DNA from: Acidobacteriota bacterium
GTDB lineage: Bacteria > Acidobacteriota > Blastocatellia > UBA7656
DNA length: 64,000 bases
NCBI GenBank assembly: GCA_040754075.1
Contig: JBFMDH010000001.1
Span: 465,645 to 529,644 of the forward strand
Reading direction: 5' to 3'
The translations under genes were made by a program, and so were the position numbers. The notes under the pieces are model-generated. The model was given only the letters and a program-made list of their open reading frames with translations, did not search any database and was not told the DNA's origin. Within the stretch, counting starts at the first letter, position 1; the number at the start of each line of letters is the position of its first letter. Shown here one piece after another: positions 56,143-64,000 of the stretch.

Positions 56143-57912
56143 TCAGCGGGGGAATAATGGCCAAAAAACCGGCAGGATAAATAAAACGACCAGCATGAGG
56201 ATGAAAGTCAGCAGTGCTCCTGTCTTAATAAAATCCCTAAACTGGTATTTGCCAGGACCATAAACCAGTATGCAGGCAGGCTCAAAGGGCGCGATGAAAG
56301 AAATAGACGCTGCCAGCATAATAGCAATCGCGAAACTCCGTTGATTGGCTCCCAACTTCTGCGCTGTCTGCATGGCAATCGGCAGCACCACCAACGCTGC
56401 CGCCGCATTTGACATGGGTTGCGTGAGCAAAATGGTTAGCAGGAAAAGCCCTGCCAAAACCACTCTGATACCAAATGGTTCAAGCCCTTCGACAATTCCT
56501 TTGGCAAGAAATTCAGCCGCTCCGGTTTTTTCCATTGCCATGCCAAAAGCCATCATACCGCCAATCAAAATGATTAATTTCCAATTGATATATTCATAGG
56601 CTTCTTCAATCGTGATGGTCTTGAGCAGGATGGTCAGGAGCGCCGCCCCTAAAAAAACGATTGACAGCGGCAACCATCCAAGCCCACCGACGATGACCGC
56701 AATTGCCAAACAAGCGACAATATATCCACCTTTCTTTGCTCGGTTTACAGATGGGCGAATCTCTTCCAATATCCACATATCCGGGTGACGACGCACATAT
56801 TCGAGTTGATCGGTTGATCCTTGAATGAGCAGCAAGTCACCCATGCGCAAGCGAATATTTCCGACCTTTTCGGTTACCAACCGACCGTGACGATTAAATG
56901 CCAGTACCACCATTCCATATCGCAAACGAAAATTGACCTCTTTTAGGGTTTTGCCAATTAAATCCGATTGCGGCGTCACAATGACCTCTGCCATGCGAAT
57001 TTCGCCGGTCTGCAAACTGTCATCGAAAAGTTTGACTTCCGGTCGAATCTCGATATCGGCGGTTTCCTTGACTTTCATCAAATCGCTGATCCGCCCTTCG
57101 ACCAGCAGAACATCACCGGATTGGATGATTGTTGATGCATCGGGAATAAACCGAGTATCGCCACGCAGAACTTCGAGAATCCGAAAGCCTATTTGCGACA
57201 AACTCGAATGGAAAATCTTCTGCCCAATTAGCATTGAACCACGGGGAATGACTATCTCGCTGAGATACTCGCGAATGTCATACTCTTCGGTCAGGCTTTC
57301 TTCGCGGTACTCCGGCAGCAAACGCTGACCAATAAACAGCAGATAAATAATGCCTACTCCTAAAAGCATCAAGCCAATCGGAGTGATCTCAAACAATCTG
57401 AGGGCAGGCATTCCTGACCGGGATATAAACCCGCTGACCGCAACATTCGTAGACGTGCCGATCAATGTGCAGGTGCCGCCCAGTATTGAGGCAAAGGCTA
57501 AGGGCATCAGTAATTTTGACGGACTCAGGTTAGCGGTCTTGGCTACACCCATTACCGGCGGAATAAAAATTGCTGTTGCCGTGGTGTTATTCATAAATGA
57601 AGAGATGCTGCCGATGATGACCATCATGGCAAGCAGAAGGCGATTGCGACCGCCTCGCGCAAATTGATAAAGTCGCGCTGCCAGAATATCCATAATACCG
57701 CTTTGTTGTAACGCCCCGCTGATCACAAATATCGACGCAAGGATGATAATGATGTCATTACTGAAACCGGCAAATGCCTCAAGTGGTGTGAGGATTCCTG
57801 TGGTTACCAGTCCCATTAACAACAGCAGCGTGATGACATCCACGGAAAGTCGTTCCATGGCAAACATGATGACGGCTATTAGTAACAGTCCCAGAACAAT
57901 AGCTATTTCCAT
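56143..57912 (-). CDS. SLC13/ArsB-type transporter with two TrkA-C domains
   Basis: 589 residues from ATG 57912; the TTG six codons earlier is less likely. It has about ten membrane spans in two inverted halves (GSISSFMNNTTATAIFIPP; GTSTNVAVSGFI; LTQPMSNAAAALVVLP). Residues ~210-375 carry two RCK_C/TrkA-C domains. SLC13 members move sulfate, phosphate, dicarboxylates or Na+; this domain layout is shared by NadC/SdcS-like and NhaD-related carriers. The substrate is not fixed. Confidence 0.87.
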   Translation of the reverse strand: MEIAIVLGLLLIAVIMFAMERLSVDVITLLLLMGLVTTGILTPLEAFAGFSNDIIIILASIFVISGALQQSGIMDILAARLYQFARGGRNRLLLAMMVIIGSISSFMNNTTATAIFIPPVMGVAKTANLSPSKLLMPLAFASILGGTCTLIGTSTNVAVSGFISRSGMPALRLFEITPIGLMLLGVGIIYLLFIGQRLLPEYREESLTEEYDIREYLSEIVIPRGSMLIGQKIFHSSLSQIGFRILEVLRGDTRFIPDASTIIQSGDVLLVEGRISDLMKVKETADIEIRPEVKLFDDSLQTGEIRMAEVIVTPQSDLIGKTLKEVNFRLRYGMVVLAFNRHGRLVTEKVGNIRLRMGDLLLIQGSTDQLEYVRRHPDMWILEEIRPSVNRAKKGGYIVACLAIAVIVGGLGWLPLSIVFLGAALLTILLKTITIEEAYEYINWKLIILIGGMMAFGMAMEKTGAAEFLAKGIVEGLEPFGIRVVLAGLFLLTILLTQPMSNAAAALVVLPIAMQTAQKLGANQRSFAIAIMLAASISFIAPFEPACILVYGPGKYQFRDFIKTGALLTFILMLVVLFILPVFWPLFPR

Positions 57913-58016
57913 GACTTTATGCTTGAGCAAAAAAGTTAATTCACTGGTTTTTCAGAAGCAGATGTTGAGAGCTGCTTTCTGAAAAAGCATCCTCAGCGCA
58001 AAAGAAATTTTCCCGG

Positions 58017-59798
58017 TTAAGACGCCGCCTCTGCGAGTTGTAATTTGATTAAAGCCGAGCGGTCGGAATTGGTTCGGAGTGTCACCTTGATGCGGTCGGG
58101 TGAAACTTGCCAGCGTTGCGCCAGATAATTACGGATCGCTTGTGCCCGCTCTTCGGCAATCGTTGCTTTTTCTCCAGGTTCGGCATTGGCGATAATTTCC
58201 AGATATAGCGTTGGCATCTGCTGAAGGCTTTGCCCGACGCCATCAAGCAGTCTGGCTCTAGTTGTCGGTAAATCCGCCTGATTCCTGCCAAACAACAGGG
58301 GACCAAAATCCGAAGGGATGCGCTCATAATTGACGACCACTTCGGGGTCGGCAAAGCGAGCGCGAATTTCCTCGGTGATGATCGTGCGGGCGTCATTGTC
58401 CATCTCATGACCGCCAAGGTAGCTGAGGGTAATTTGCATGGCAGCCGTAGGGCTGGTGACGGTTCTGTAGCCCACCATCTGAGTGCCCGTCGGTAAGCGT
58501 AAACTCGCAAGCGCACGGTCAATGCCGTCCCAGAAACGAGTCTTTAACTGCGCGACTGTGGGCGGCGTTTCTTTGCTTTTTTCGGTTCGCGCCTTTGCCA
58601 GAAAGTCTTGCCCGCTGGCGGTCGGAACATCTACCAGTTGGCAAGATATAGAGTCACGAGGTCGTCCCAGGCGCGTCGCCAGAAGCTTGGTTAGCTCGGT
58701 TTTCTCGACTGGTGAATAAGGCAGGGAGGTAAAGACGCGCAGAAAAATGGTCAACTTCTCTCCTTGCTCAGCAATGTTCACTTCATCGAGATAGGAACGC
58801 GGTTCGCCCGATGGTAATTGGCTAAAATTTTGTTGCCACACTTCTGTAACCAGGCGCTCCAACCGGTTTGCATTTTGTTTGCGGATAATTTCGTTTTTGA
58901 GTTGATTAAACGATTGGCTGAGCGGAATCAAAATCATCAAAATCGGGATTAGGATCATCACAAAGCGCACCGTCAGACTATCAAGCTTTCTGGCTCCTTC
59001 CCTGAGCGCGTACCGCCCAAGCGCGCGTTTGAAAAAAGCGCTCTCTGTATCCTCATTCTGCCACTTTCGGGCGATGGACTTCACTTCGTCCGTGCCAATG
59101 TGCAGAGCCAGAAAAACAATCATAGCGGTAAAGGTAATCGCCACCAGATTCGTTAGAAAGAGCAAGCCCCCCCCACGCGCCACTTGCATTCCTTCGCTGC
59201 CGCTCACGCTGAGGGCAATGCCCATGCCGTAGCCAATCACACACAAAGGCGGCATTAAGGCGACAGCAATGGCGACACCCGGTATGGAAGTGACCACGCC
59301 TTTAACTTCTTTGCAGATCGCTATGGAACCGATAGCGCCGGAAAAAAGCGCAATAATGAAATCCAAAGTGTTCGGTTGGGTTCGGGCGGCAATTTCATCA
59401 GTCATTTCTCTAAAAGGCAACAAACTGACCAGAACAACCGCAAAGCTAACCGCTACCAGGCAACTCAAAACCAGACTCAACAGCGAGCGAACTCCCAAAA
59501 TGAGGTCACCGGCTGCAAGCGATAGTCCGCCAGCGAGAATCGGTCCCATCAATGGCGAAATGAGCATTGCGCCGATAATCACAGCCGGGCTGTTGAGAAT
59601 CAGACCCATCGTAGCGATTCCGGCAGCGAAAAGAATTTGCAGCCAATAGGCAACATCCCGGAGCGTAGCCGATTTGGAGATGTCAACATAAAGCTCTTGT
59701 TTGCGCAGCGGGTTTACCCCAAGATGATTGGCGAACCAATCACCAAACCGCCCAACGCCGGAACGGTTCACGGTTGGTCTATCTTCCACTTGTTGCAT
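58017..59798 (-). CDS. DUF389 membrane protein with OmpA-like C-terminal domain
   Basis: 593 residues. The first ~280 residues are the DUF389/TIGR00341 membrane core (SPAVIIGAMLISPLMGPI, VSIPGVAIAVALMPPLC-like). The last ~110 residues resemble an OmpA peptidoglycan-binding domain (EERAQAIRNYLAQRWQVSPDRI). The combination suggests an inner-membrane protein tethered to the wall. GAGGTAACC precedes the ATG. Function of DUF389 is unknown. Next to the SLC13 gene on the same strand with an 86-base gap. Confidence 0.8.
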   Translation of the reverse strand: MQQVEDRPTVNRSGVGRFGDWFANHLGVNPLRKQELYVDISKSATLRDVAYWLQILFAAGIATMGLILNSPAVIIGAMLISPLMGPILAGGLSLAAGDLILGVRSLLSLVLSCLVAVSFAVVLVSLLPFREMTDEIAARTQPNTLDFIIALFSGAIGSIAICKEVKGVVTSIPGVAIAVALMPPLCVIGYGMGIALSVSGSEGMQVARGGGLLFLTNLVAITFTAMIVFLALHIGTDEVKSIARKWQNEDTESAFFKRALGRYALREGARKLDSLTVRFVMILIPILMILIPLSQSFNQLKNEIIRKQNANRLERLVTEVWQQNFSQLPSGEPRSYLDEVNIAEQGEKLTIFLRVFTSLPYSPVEKTELTKLLATRLGRPRDSISCQLVDVPTASGQDFLAKARTEKSKETPPTVAQLKTRFWDGIDRALASLRLPTGTQMVGYRTVTSPTAAMQITLSYLGGHEMDNDARTIITEEIRARFADPEVVVNYERIPSDFGPLLFGRNQADLPTTRARLLDGVGQSLQQMPTLYLEIIANAEPGEKATIAEERAQAIRNYLAQRWQVSPDRIKVTLRTNSDRSALIKLQLAEAAS

Positions 59799-60044
59799 CG
59801 TTGGTTACCTCAGTCTGAGTGGTGCGGGCATTCTATCACGAAGGCTAGACCTGGAATAATAGACGAGATGACTGGGCAGCAAATATTTGAAGGGGAAGCG
59901 TATCGTTTTGCGTAAGCTTGGCAGATTTTGAAAATCAACGAGCGAGGCTTATCCGGCAGGGCTTGATTGTCAGAGGGCTGTTCTTTCAAAACTTCAAATT
60001 GCAGAGGCGCAGCAAGCATTCACTTTGCGCCTCTGCCTTTATGA
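59799..60044. other. gap with an inverted repeat downstream of the M16 pair
   Basis: The only feature is the hairpin at 60001-60036: GCAGAGGCGCA (60001-60011) and TGCGCCTCTGC (60026-60036). It lies eight bases after the stop of the second M16 gene on the minus strand and could terminate it, with AAATTTGAAG beyond. The same unit recurs inside the M16 gene at 61608-61645. Confidence 0.6.
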
Positions 60045-61787
60045 CTAACTCTGCGGGTATTTCATAGTGAGCGGGTCGGGTAAAGGAATGCGAGTGACCT
60101 TGCCCTCTTTCGCGAATTTCATGAGTTGATATTGCGGTTTGTCAGGGTCGCCTTTGGCGATGTCATCGATATTGCCAACCACCAGAATCACCAGTTTGTC
60201 CGGTTGCAGGTATTTTTGCGCGACCCGCAAAATGTCATCAGCGGTGACCGCTTTGATGCGCTCGCGATATTTTTCCCAGAAATCGGCGGCGCGACCGGTG
60301 TATTCGTCCTGCGCGAAGGTCCCGGCAATCTGCGCGGCGCTCGAAAAATTCAACGAAAAGGTTTCGACGAATTGATTGATTGAAGTATTCAACTCTTCGG
60401 GTTTGATTTTTTCTGTGCGGATGCGATTGATTTCCTGCAAAACAATTTCAATCGCTTGCGCCGTAGTCGAACTCTTCGATTGAAATGACGCGGTAAACGA
60501 CGTTGGATAATAAGTGCCAAATCCGAAATCGGAACCGGCGCTATAAGCCAAGCCTTCATCCGAACGCACGCGACCCATAATGCGCGATGTAAAACCGCCA
60601 CCTCCGAGGATGTCGTTCATAATCGCCAGCGCGTAATAATCGGGATTGTCCCGCGTCGTGCTGAGGTGTCCGAGGGTGACGCGACCTTGATTGACATCCG
60701 GTTTATTGACCACATAAAGACCCGGCACCGGTGTGTGCGTCGGTTTGGGAACCTGCGCCACCGGTTCACGACCGGCGTCCCAACCGCGCATGGCGTTTTC
60801 GAGTTTGGCTTTCATCTCGGCGGTATTGAAATCGCCCGACACCGCAAAGATGAAATTCGCCGGGTTGTAATATTTTTTATGAAAGGCGAGCAAATCATCG
60901 CGCGTGATGCTTTCAATCGAAGCTTTGGTTGAAAGTCGCGTCGAAAAATGATTATCGCCATACATCAAGCGTTCCCATTCGCGGGATTCGATGCCCTCGG
61001 TGTCGTCGTTGCGGCGTTCCATGGCTTGCAGAATTTGCGTCTTGGCGAGTTTCAACCGGTCTTCCTGAAAGCCCGGATTTTTCAGCATATCGAAAAACAG
61101 GGCGAGGGCTTTATCAATATCTTTCGATAAGCAATTGAAATTTGCGCTGCCCTGTGTATTGCCGATGCCGCTGCTGAGTATCGCCGCCAGAAAATCCGCT
61201 TCTTCATCAAAATCTTCGGCTTTTTTAGTGGTGGTTCCGCCCGAACGAATCTGGCTGCCGGTGAGGCTTGCGAGTCCGTCTTTGCCTTCGGGTTCCAGAT
61301 AATCACCTGTGCGAACAATGACCGTAACGTTGATGAGCGGCAAGGTGTGGTCTTCGACCATATAGGTCACGACGCCGTTTGCCAACACCTGACGATACTT
61401 GGCGCGTTGCGGCGGCGTGTAAACCAGGGTCGGGTATTTCAATTGGTCTGGATGCGCGACGATGCCGCTTTGAGTTGTCGGTTTGGCTTTTTGAGCAATT
61501 GAAAAACTCGGCGTCAAAGCGAGAAAGAGGCTCAATGCAATGCCAATCGCTAACGATCTTTCAAGTGCAGTTGCTGACGTGAACCTGACGGTTCGCAGAA
61601 CTGCTTTCACCGCAGAGGCGCAGAGAACGCAGAGATAGCGCAGAGACGGAATTCTTTCTCTGCCAACTTTCAACGTCTTTTGCGACGCTGCGGTTAATGA
61701 AAATTGAGTTGGAGAAATTTGAGGTTCCTTTGAGACTTTCAAACCGGATTCTTCACAGCACAATTGCTTCTTCATTTTCTCGTTCAC
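60045..61787 (-). CDS. M16 peptidase-like subunit without the catalytic motif
   Basis: 580 residues. The GTG at 61787 overlaps the stop of the preceding M16 gene (GTGA) and has AAGGAGG upstream. The M16 fold is clear (YKYPTLVYTPP-like region, DGLASLTGSQIRSGG, GGGGFTSRIMGRVRSDEGLAYS). Where the active subunits have H-x-x-E-H (GLAHLLEH), this has GLASLTGSQ, so it is the inactive partner. The first ~100 residues include a repeat-derived stretch (residues 47-60, LRYLCVLCASAV) and only then a signal-like SLAIGIALSLFLALT (74-94). A GTG at 61610 would start after it. Pairs of active and inactive M16 subunits form heterodimers in known relatives. Confidence 0.88.
   Translation of the reverse strand: MNEKMKKQLCCEESGLKVSKEPQISPTQFSLTAASQKTLKVGRERIPSLRYLCVLCASAVKAVLRTVRFTSATALERSLAIGIALSLFLALTPSFSIAQKAKPTTQSGIVAHPDQLKYPTLVYTPPQRAKYRQVLANGVVTYMVEDHTLPLINVTVIVRTGDYLEPEGKDGLASLTGSQIRSGGTTTKKAEDFDEEADFLAAILSSGIGNTQGSANFNCLSKDIDKALALFFDMLKNPGFQEDRLKLAKTQILQAMERRNDDTEGIESREWERLMYGDNHFSTRLSTKASIESITRDDLLAFHKKYYNPANFIFAVSGDFNTAEMKAKLENAMRGWDAGREPVAQVPKPTHTPVPGLYVVNKPDVNQGRVTLGHLSTTRDNPDYYALAIMNDILGGGGFTSRIMGRVRSDEGLAYSAGSDFGFGTYYPTSFTASFQSKSSTTAQAIEIVLQEINRIRTEKIKPEELNTSINQFVETFSLNFSSAAQIAGTFAQDEYTGRAADFWEKYRERIKAVTADDILRVAQKYLQPDKLVILVVGNIDDIAKGDPDKPQYQLMKFAKEGKVTRIPLPDPLTMKYPQS
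61608..61645. repeat. GCAGAGGCGCAGAGAACGC-type repeat inside the M16 gene
   Basis: CACCGCAGAGGCGCAGAGA and following AACGCAGAGATAGCGCAGAG units lie inside the coding frame of the second M16 gene, where they are translated. The same unit forms the hairpin at 60001-60036. Confidence 0.75.
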
Positions 61788-63517
61788 TGTTTTCCTCCTT
61801 CCAACTGCTTCAATCTCTCTTCGAGGAGTTTTTTGGCATATTTGAATGCCGCTTTTTGTTCGGGCGGGGCGCTGGCTTCCTGTTGTTGAATCGAACTGAG
61901 AATCTGTTTGACCTGTTCGACTTTCAGTTGCGGCAGCATGGATTTGAGTCGTTGAATTTGCGCGCGTTCCTGTTCGCCCAGGGCAGCCAGTTCCGGGTCT
62001 TCGGGGGTATCGCTCTTCTTGGTGTAATAAATCGCCACATTGCGGTTTTCTTTGGCGAAATATTTTTTGGCGACGCGCTGAATATCGGCTGCGGTGACGG
62101 CTTGCAGCAACGGCGGGTCGGTGTTGATGGATTGCCAGGTGCGGCTCGATTCGCGCAACAGCAATTGCACCATCAATCCGAAATTGGATTGCAGTTGACG
62201 GAAATTATTTGCCGCCAGTTGATTTTTAATCTTTTGCAATTCACGTTCGGGCACCGCTTCGTTCTGTAATTTTTCAATCTCTTTATAAAGCGCCTGCTCG
62301 ACCTCTTCGGGCGTATTGCCGGGTTTGGCGGTGCCTTGCAATTGAAAATAACCTTCCAGCTTCTGCCCGTTTTGAAATCCTGCGGCAGCCGTCGCTATAC
62401 CTTGTTGCAGGACGAGCGATTTATACAACCGTCCGGTTCGACCATTAAGCAAAGCCGACATCACCGACAAGGCGTATTCATCTTTGTGCCCGTCGGGAAC
62501 CGTATGATAACGCGCGCGCACCTGCGGCGAGGTTTCCGCATAAGCGGTCAGGCGTTGTTCGGCGAGTTGCGGCATTTCAAGTGTGCGAACCGGCTCCAAT
62601 GGCTTGGGCGAAGGCTTCAACCGTCCGAAATATTTTTTCGCAAGCGCCGTGGCATTCGCCGGGTCGAAATCGCCGACAAGCACCGCAGTGAGATTATTGG
62701 GCGCATAATTTTGCGCGAAATATGCCAACGCTTCTTCGCGTGTGATGCTCGCCAGGTCGCTCGGCCATCCGACCACGGGCCAACCATAAGGCGATGATTG
62801 CCAGAACAGGGATTCAAACTGCTCGTCGAATTTTCCGGTCGGGGTGCTTTCGGTTCTCAGCCGTCGTTCTTCGCGCACCACATCGCGTTCGGAATAGAAT
62901 TCGCGAAACACCGGGTTGAGCAACCTGTCGGATTCCATCCAGAACCACAGTTCGATTTTGTTTGCCGGAACGTTGATGAAATAGACCGTCCAGTCATTGC
63001 TGGTGCTGGCGTTCATGCCTGCGCCGCCCGCCGTCGTGTAGATGCGGTCAAATTCATCTTTCACCATGACTGCGCGTTCACGGTCTGTCAGGTCACTCAG
63101 TTGTTTGAGCAATTCCTGATGGCGCGGCGAACGATTTTTCGGGTCGTTGGCATCATCGATTTCACCGAGTTGCTGTCGGTGAATCAACAGGCGCTGCTCT
63201 TTGTCAACTTCGGCTTTGACGCGGTCGAGTTCAGCGATGATTTTAAGATTTTCTTGAATATTGCGAGTGCCGATGGCATGTGTGCCTTTGAACATCATGT
63301 GTTCAAAGAGATGCGAAAGCCCGGTGATGCCCGGACGTTCGTTGATGGAACCGACCCGCGCAATCCAGCCGGCGGCGATATTCGGGTCGCCTTTGCGTGG
63401 CACCATCAACAGTCGCAAGCCATTGTCGAGCGTGACTTCCTGCACTTCGACTTTCTGAGCGACGGCAAATGGCGCGCACAAAAGGAGAATCGAAAAAGTG
63501 AAAAGCAGTCTTTTCAT
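61784..63517 (-). CDS. M16 zinc metallopeptidase, active subunit
   Basis: 577 residues from ATG 63517, with AAAGG nine bases upstream; a TTG reading 9 codons longer is unlikely. After a signal peptide (MKRLLFTFSILLLCAPFAVAQ) comes the M16 zinc motif HLFEHMMF (H-x-x-E-H) with a downstream Glu, and a C-terminal partner domain. It degrades peptides in the periplasm. Its stop overlaps the next M16 start, so the pair is coupled and probably heterodimeric. Confidence 0.93.
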   Translation of the reverse strand: MKRLLFTFSILLLCAPFAVAQKVEVQEVTLDNGLRLLMVPRKGDPNIAAGWIARVGSINERPGITGLSHLFEHMMFKGTHAIGTRNIQENLKIIAELDRVKAEVDKEQRLLIHRQQLGEIDDANDPKNRSPRHQELLKQLSDLTDRERAVMVKDEFDRIYTTAGGAGMNASTSNDWTVYFINVPANKIELWFWMESDRLLNPVFREFYSERDVVREERRLRTESTPTGKFDEQFESLFWQSSPYGWPVVGWPSDLASITREEALAYFAQNYAPNNLTAVLVGDFDPANATALAKKYFGRLKPSPKPLEPVRTLEMPQLAEQRLTAYAETSPQVRARYHTVPDGHKDEYALSVMSALLNGRTGRLYKSLVLQQGIATAAAGFQNGQKLEGYFQLQGTAKPGNTPEEVEQALYKEIEKLQNEAVPERELQKIKNQLAANNFRQLQSNFGLMVQLLLRESSRTWQSINTDPPLLQAVTAADIQRVAKKYFAKENRNVAIYYTKKSDTPEDPELAALGEQERAQIQRLKSMLPQLKVEQVKQILSSIQQQEASAPPEQKAAFKYAKKLLEERLKQLEGGKQ

Positions 63518-64000
63518 GTGGATTAACCTTTCGTTGTTTAACATAGTGAATAAAAGTTTAGCCTGTTTGTTCGAGCAATCAAAAACGAACTGAAAACCGG
63601 GGAAGACAGCCAGCGAAAATCAAGCCTGATTTTGAATTGACATCATACCATCTGAAAATGCCTGAACCGCAGGGCGTCTTGCGGTTTAACATTTTTTTAC
63701 AATAGCCGAAAGGTGGAGTTGCAATTTTGCAGTTCAAGTTAATTGATATTAAAACGAAAGGGTAAATTTATTCTCGGATTGGGCGGATGAAACGGATTAA
63801 GCGGATTTGTCCGTTATCCGCTTGTTCCGCAAAATCCGAAGATGAACTCAGCATCGTTTCTTTATAAATTAAATGAGGCGTGGTCATAAATGCTAAGACC
63901 CGCCAATAGAATAATAACCGCGCTTGAGCATAGCCAAAGCGCGGTTGACTCCGTAGTATCTCATTTTCCACAAATCGAAACTTTGGAGATGATGAGATGC
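63518..64000. other. 483-bp region upstream of the M16 pair
   Basis: No gene was supported; a minus-strand frame at 63768-63971 reads partly through the inverted repeat below and has no ribosome site. It probably contains the promoter of the M16 pair, though no -35/-10 pair was fixed. Confidence 0.5.
63775..63838. repeat. imperfect inverted repeat of CGGAT units
   Basis: Arms 63775-63799 and 63814-63838 match at 19 of 25 positions after reverse complementing. The unit is CGGATT/GCGGAT. It resembles the other short-unit repeats but not in sequence. Confidence 0.6.

Noticed and set aside
63768..63971. 67-codon frame at the right end
   Set aside because: Ends in the CGGAT inverted repeat and has no ribosome site or homology.

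Overview
The window reads as a stretch of chromosome from a free-living Gram-negative bacterium, most likely an Acidobacteriota member close to the Blastocatellia. This is an inference from gene content: a PknB-type kinase with TPR repeats, many exported serine hydrolases, YCF48-like and TolB-like propellers, M16 peptidase pairs, a bacterial myo-inositol oxygenase, and MaoC/CaiB-type acyl-CoA genes. By eye the base composition is near 50% GC. No rRNA, tRNA, phage, IS transposase or CRISPR array was seen.

Layout. 1-12.6 kb is almost all minus strand: an acyl-CoA carboxylase beta subunit, a two-gene TOPRIM-like plus PD-(D/E)XK nuclease unit, an enterochelin-esterase-like hydrolase, inositol oxygenase, a beta-lactamase-fold/VanX fusion, a second serine hydrolase and uvrA. 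12.7-24 kb runs on the plus strand: ribH with a near-perfect sigma70 promoter, a membrane alkaline-phosphatase-superfamily enzyme, nusB, a CheA-CheW-zinc-finger/repeat-protein cluster, and a surface polysaccharide patch (fused ADH/Gfo-Idh oxidoreductase, DsbD-N-like protein, WcaJ-like sugar transferase). 24-28.8 kb is accessory: coiled-coil genes and remnants, a perfect 69-bp copy of the sugar-transferase 3' part, and a phosphoesterase-GAF protein. 29-40.7 kb (plus) holds a CoA transferase, a YCF48-like protein, MaoC, VanZ, a giant exported HEAT/transglutaminase/TPR protein, a hotdog protein, an SDR with an altered active site, and a PilZ protein. 41-51 kb mixes a Ser/Thr kinase, a Tat-exported RidA, an M15-like protein, an MsrB lipoprotein, a methyltransferase, mtgA, a DUF433/DUF5615 pair and small enzymes. 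51-60 kb (minus) is a propeller protein, trmO, and an ion-transport patch (NhaA, SLC13/TrkA-C, DUF389-OmpA). 60-63.5 kb is a translationally coupled M16 peptidase pair with one active and one degenerate subunit.

Two themes stand out. First, at least nine intergenic or junction sites carry short-unit inverted or tandem repeats whose sequences are unrelated to each other but whose layout is alike (arms of 15-31 nt, often a 7-9 nt unit, gap of 8-103 nt). One such sequence has been absorbed into a coding region. Second, several unusual proteins deserve attention: the nuclease/TOPRIM pair, the phosphoesterase-GAF protein, a zinc finger with four repeated helical modules beside CheA/CheW, and the penicillin-binding-fold/VanX fusion.
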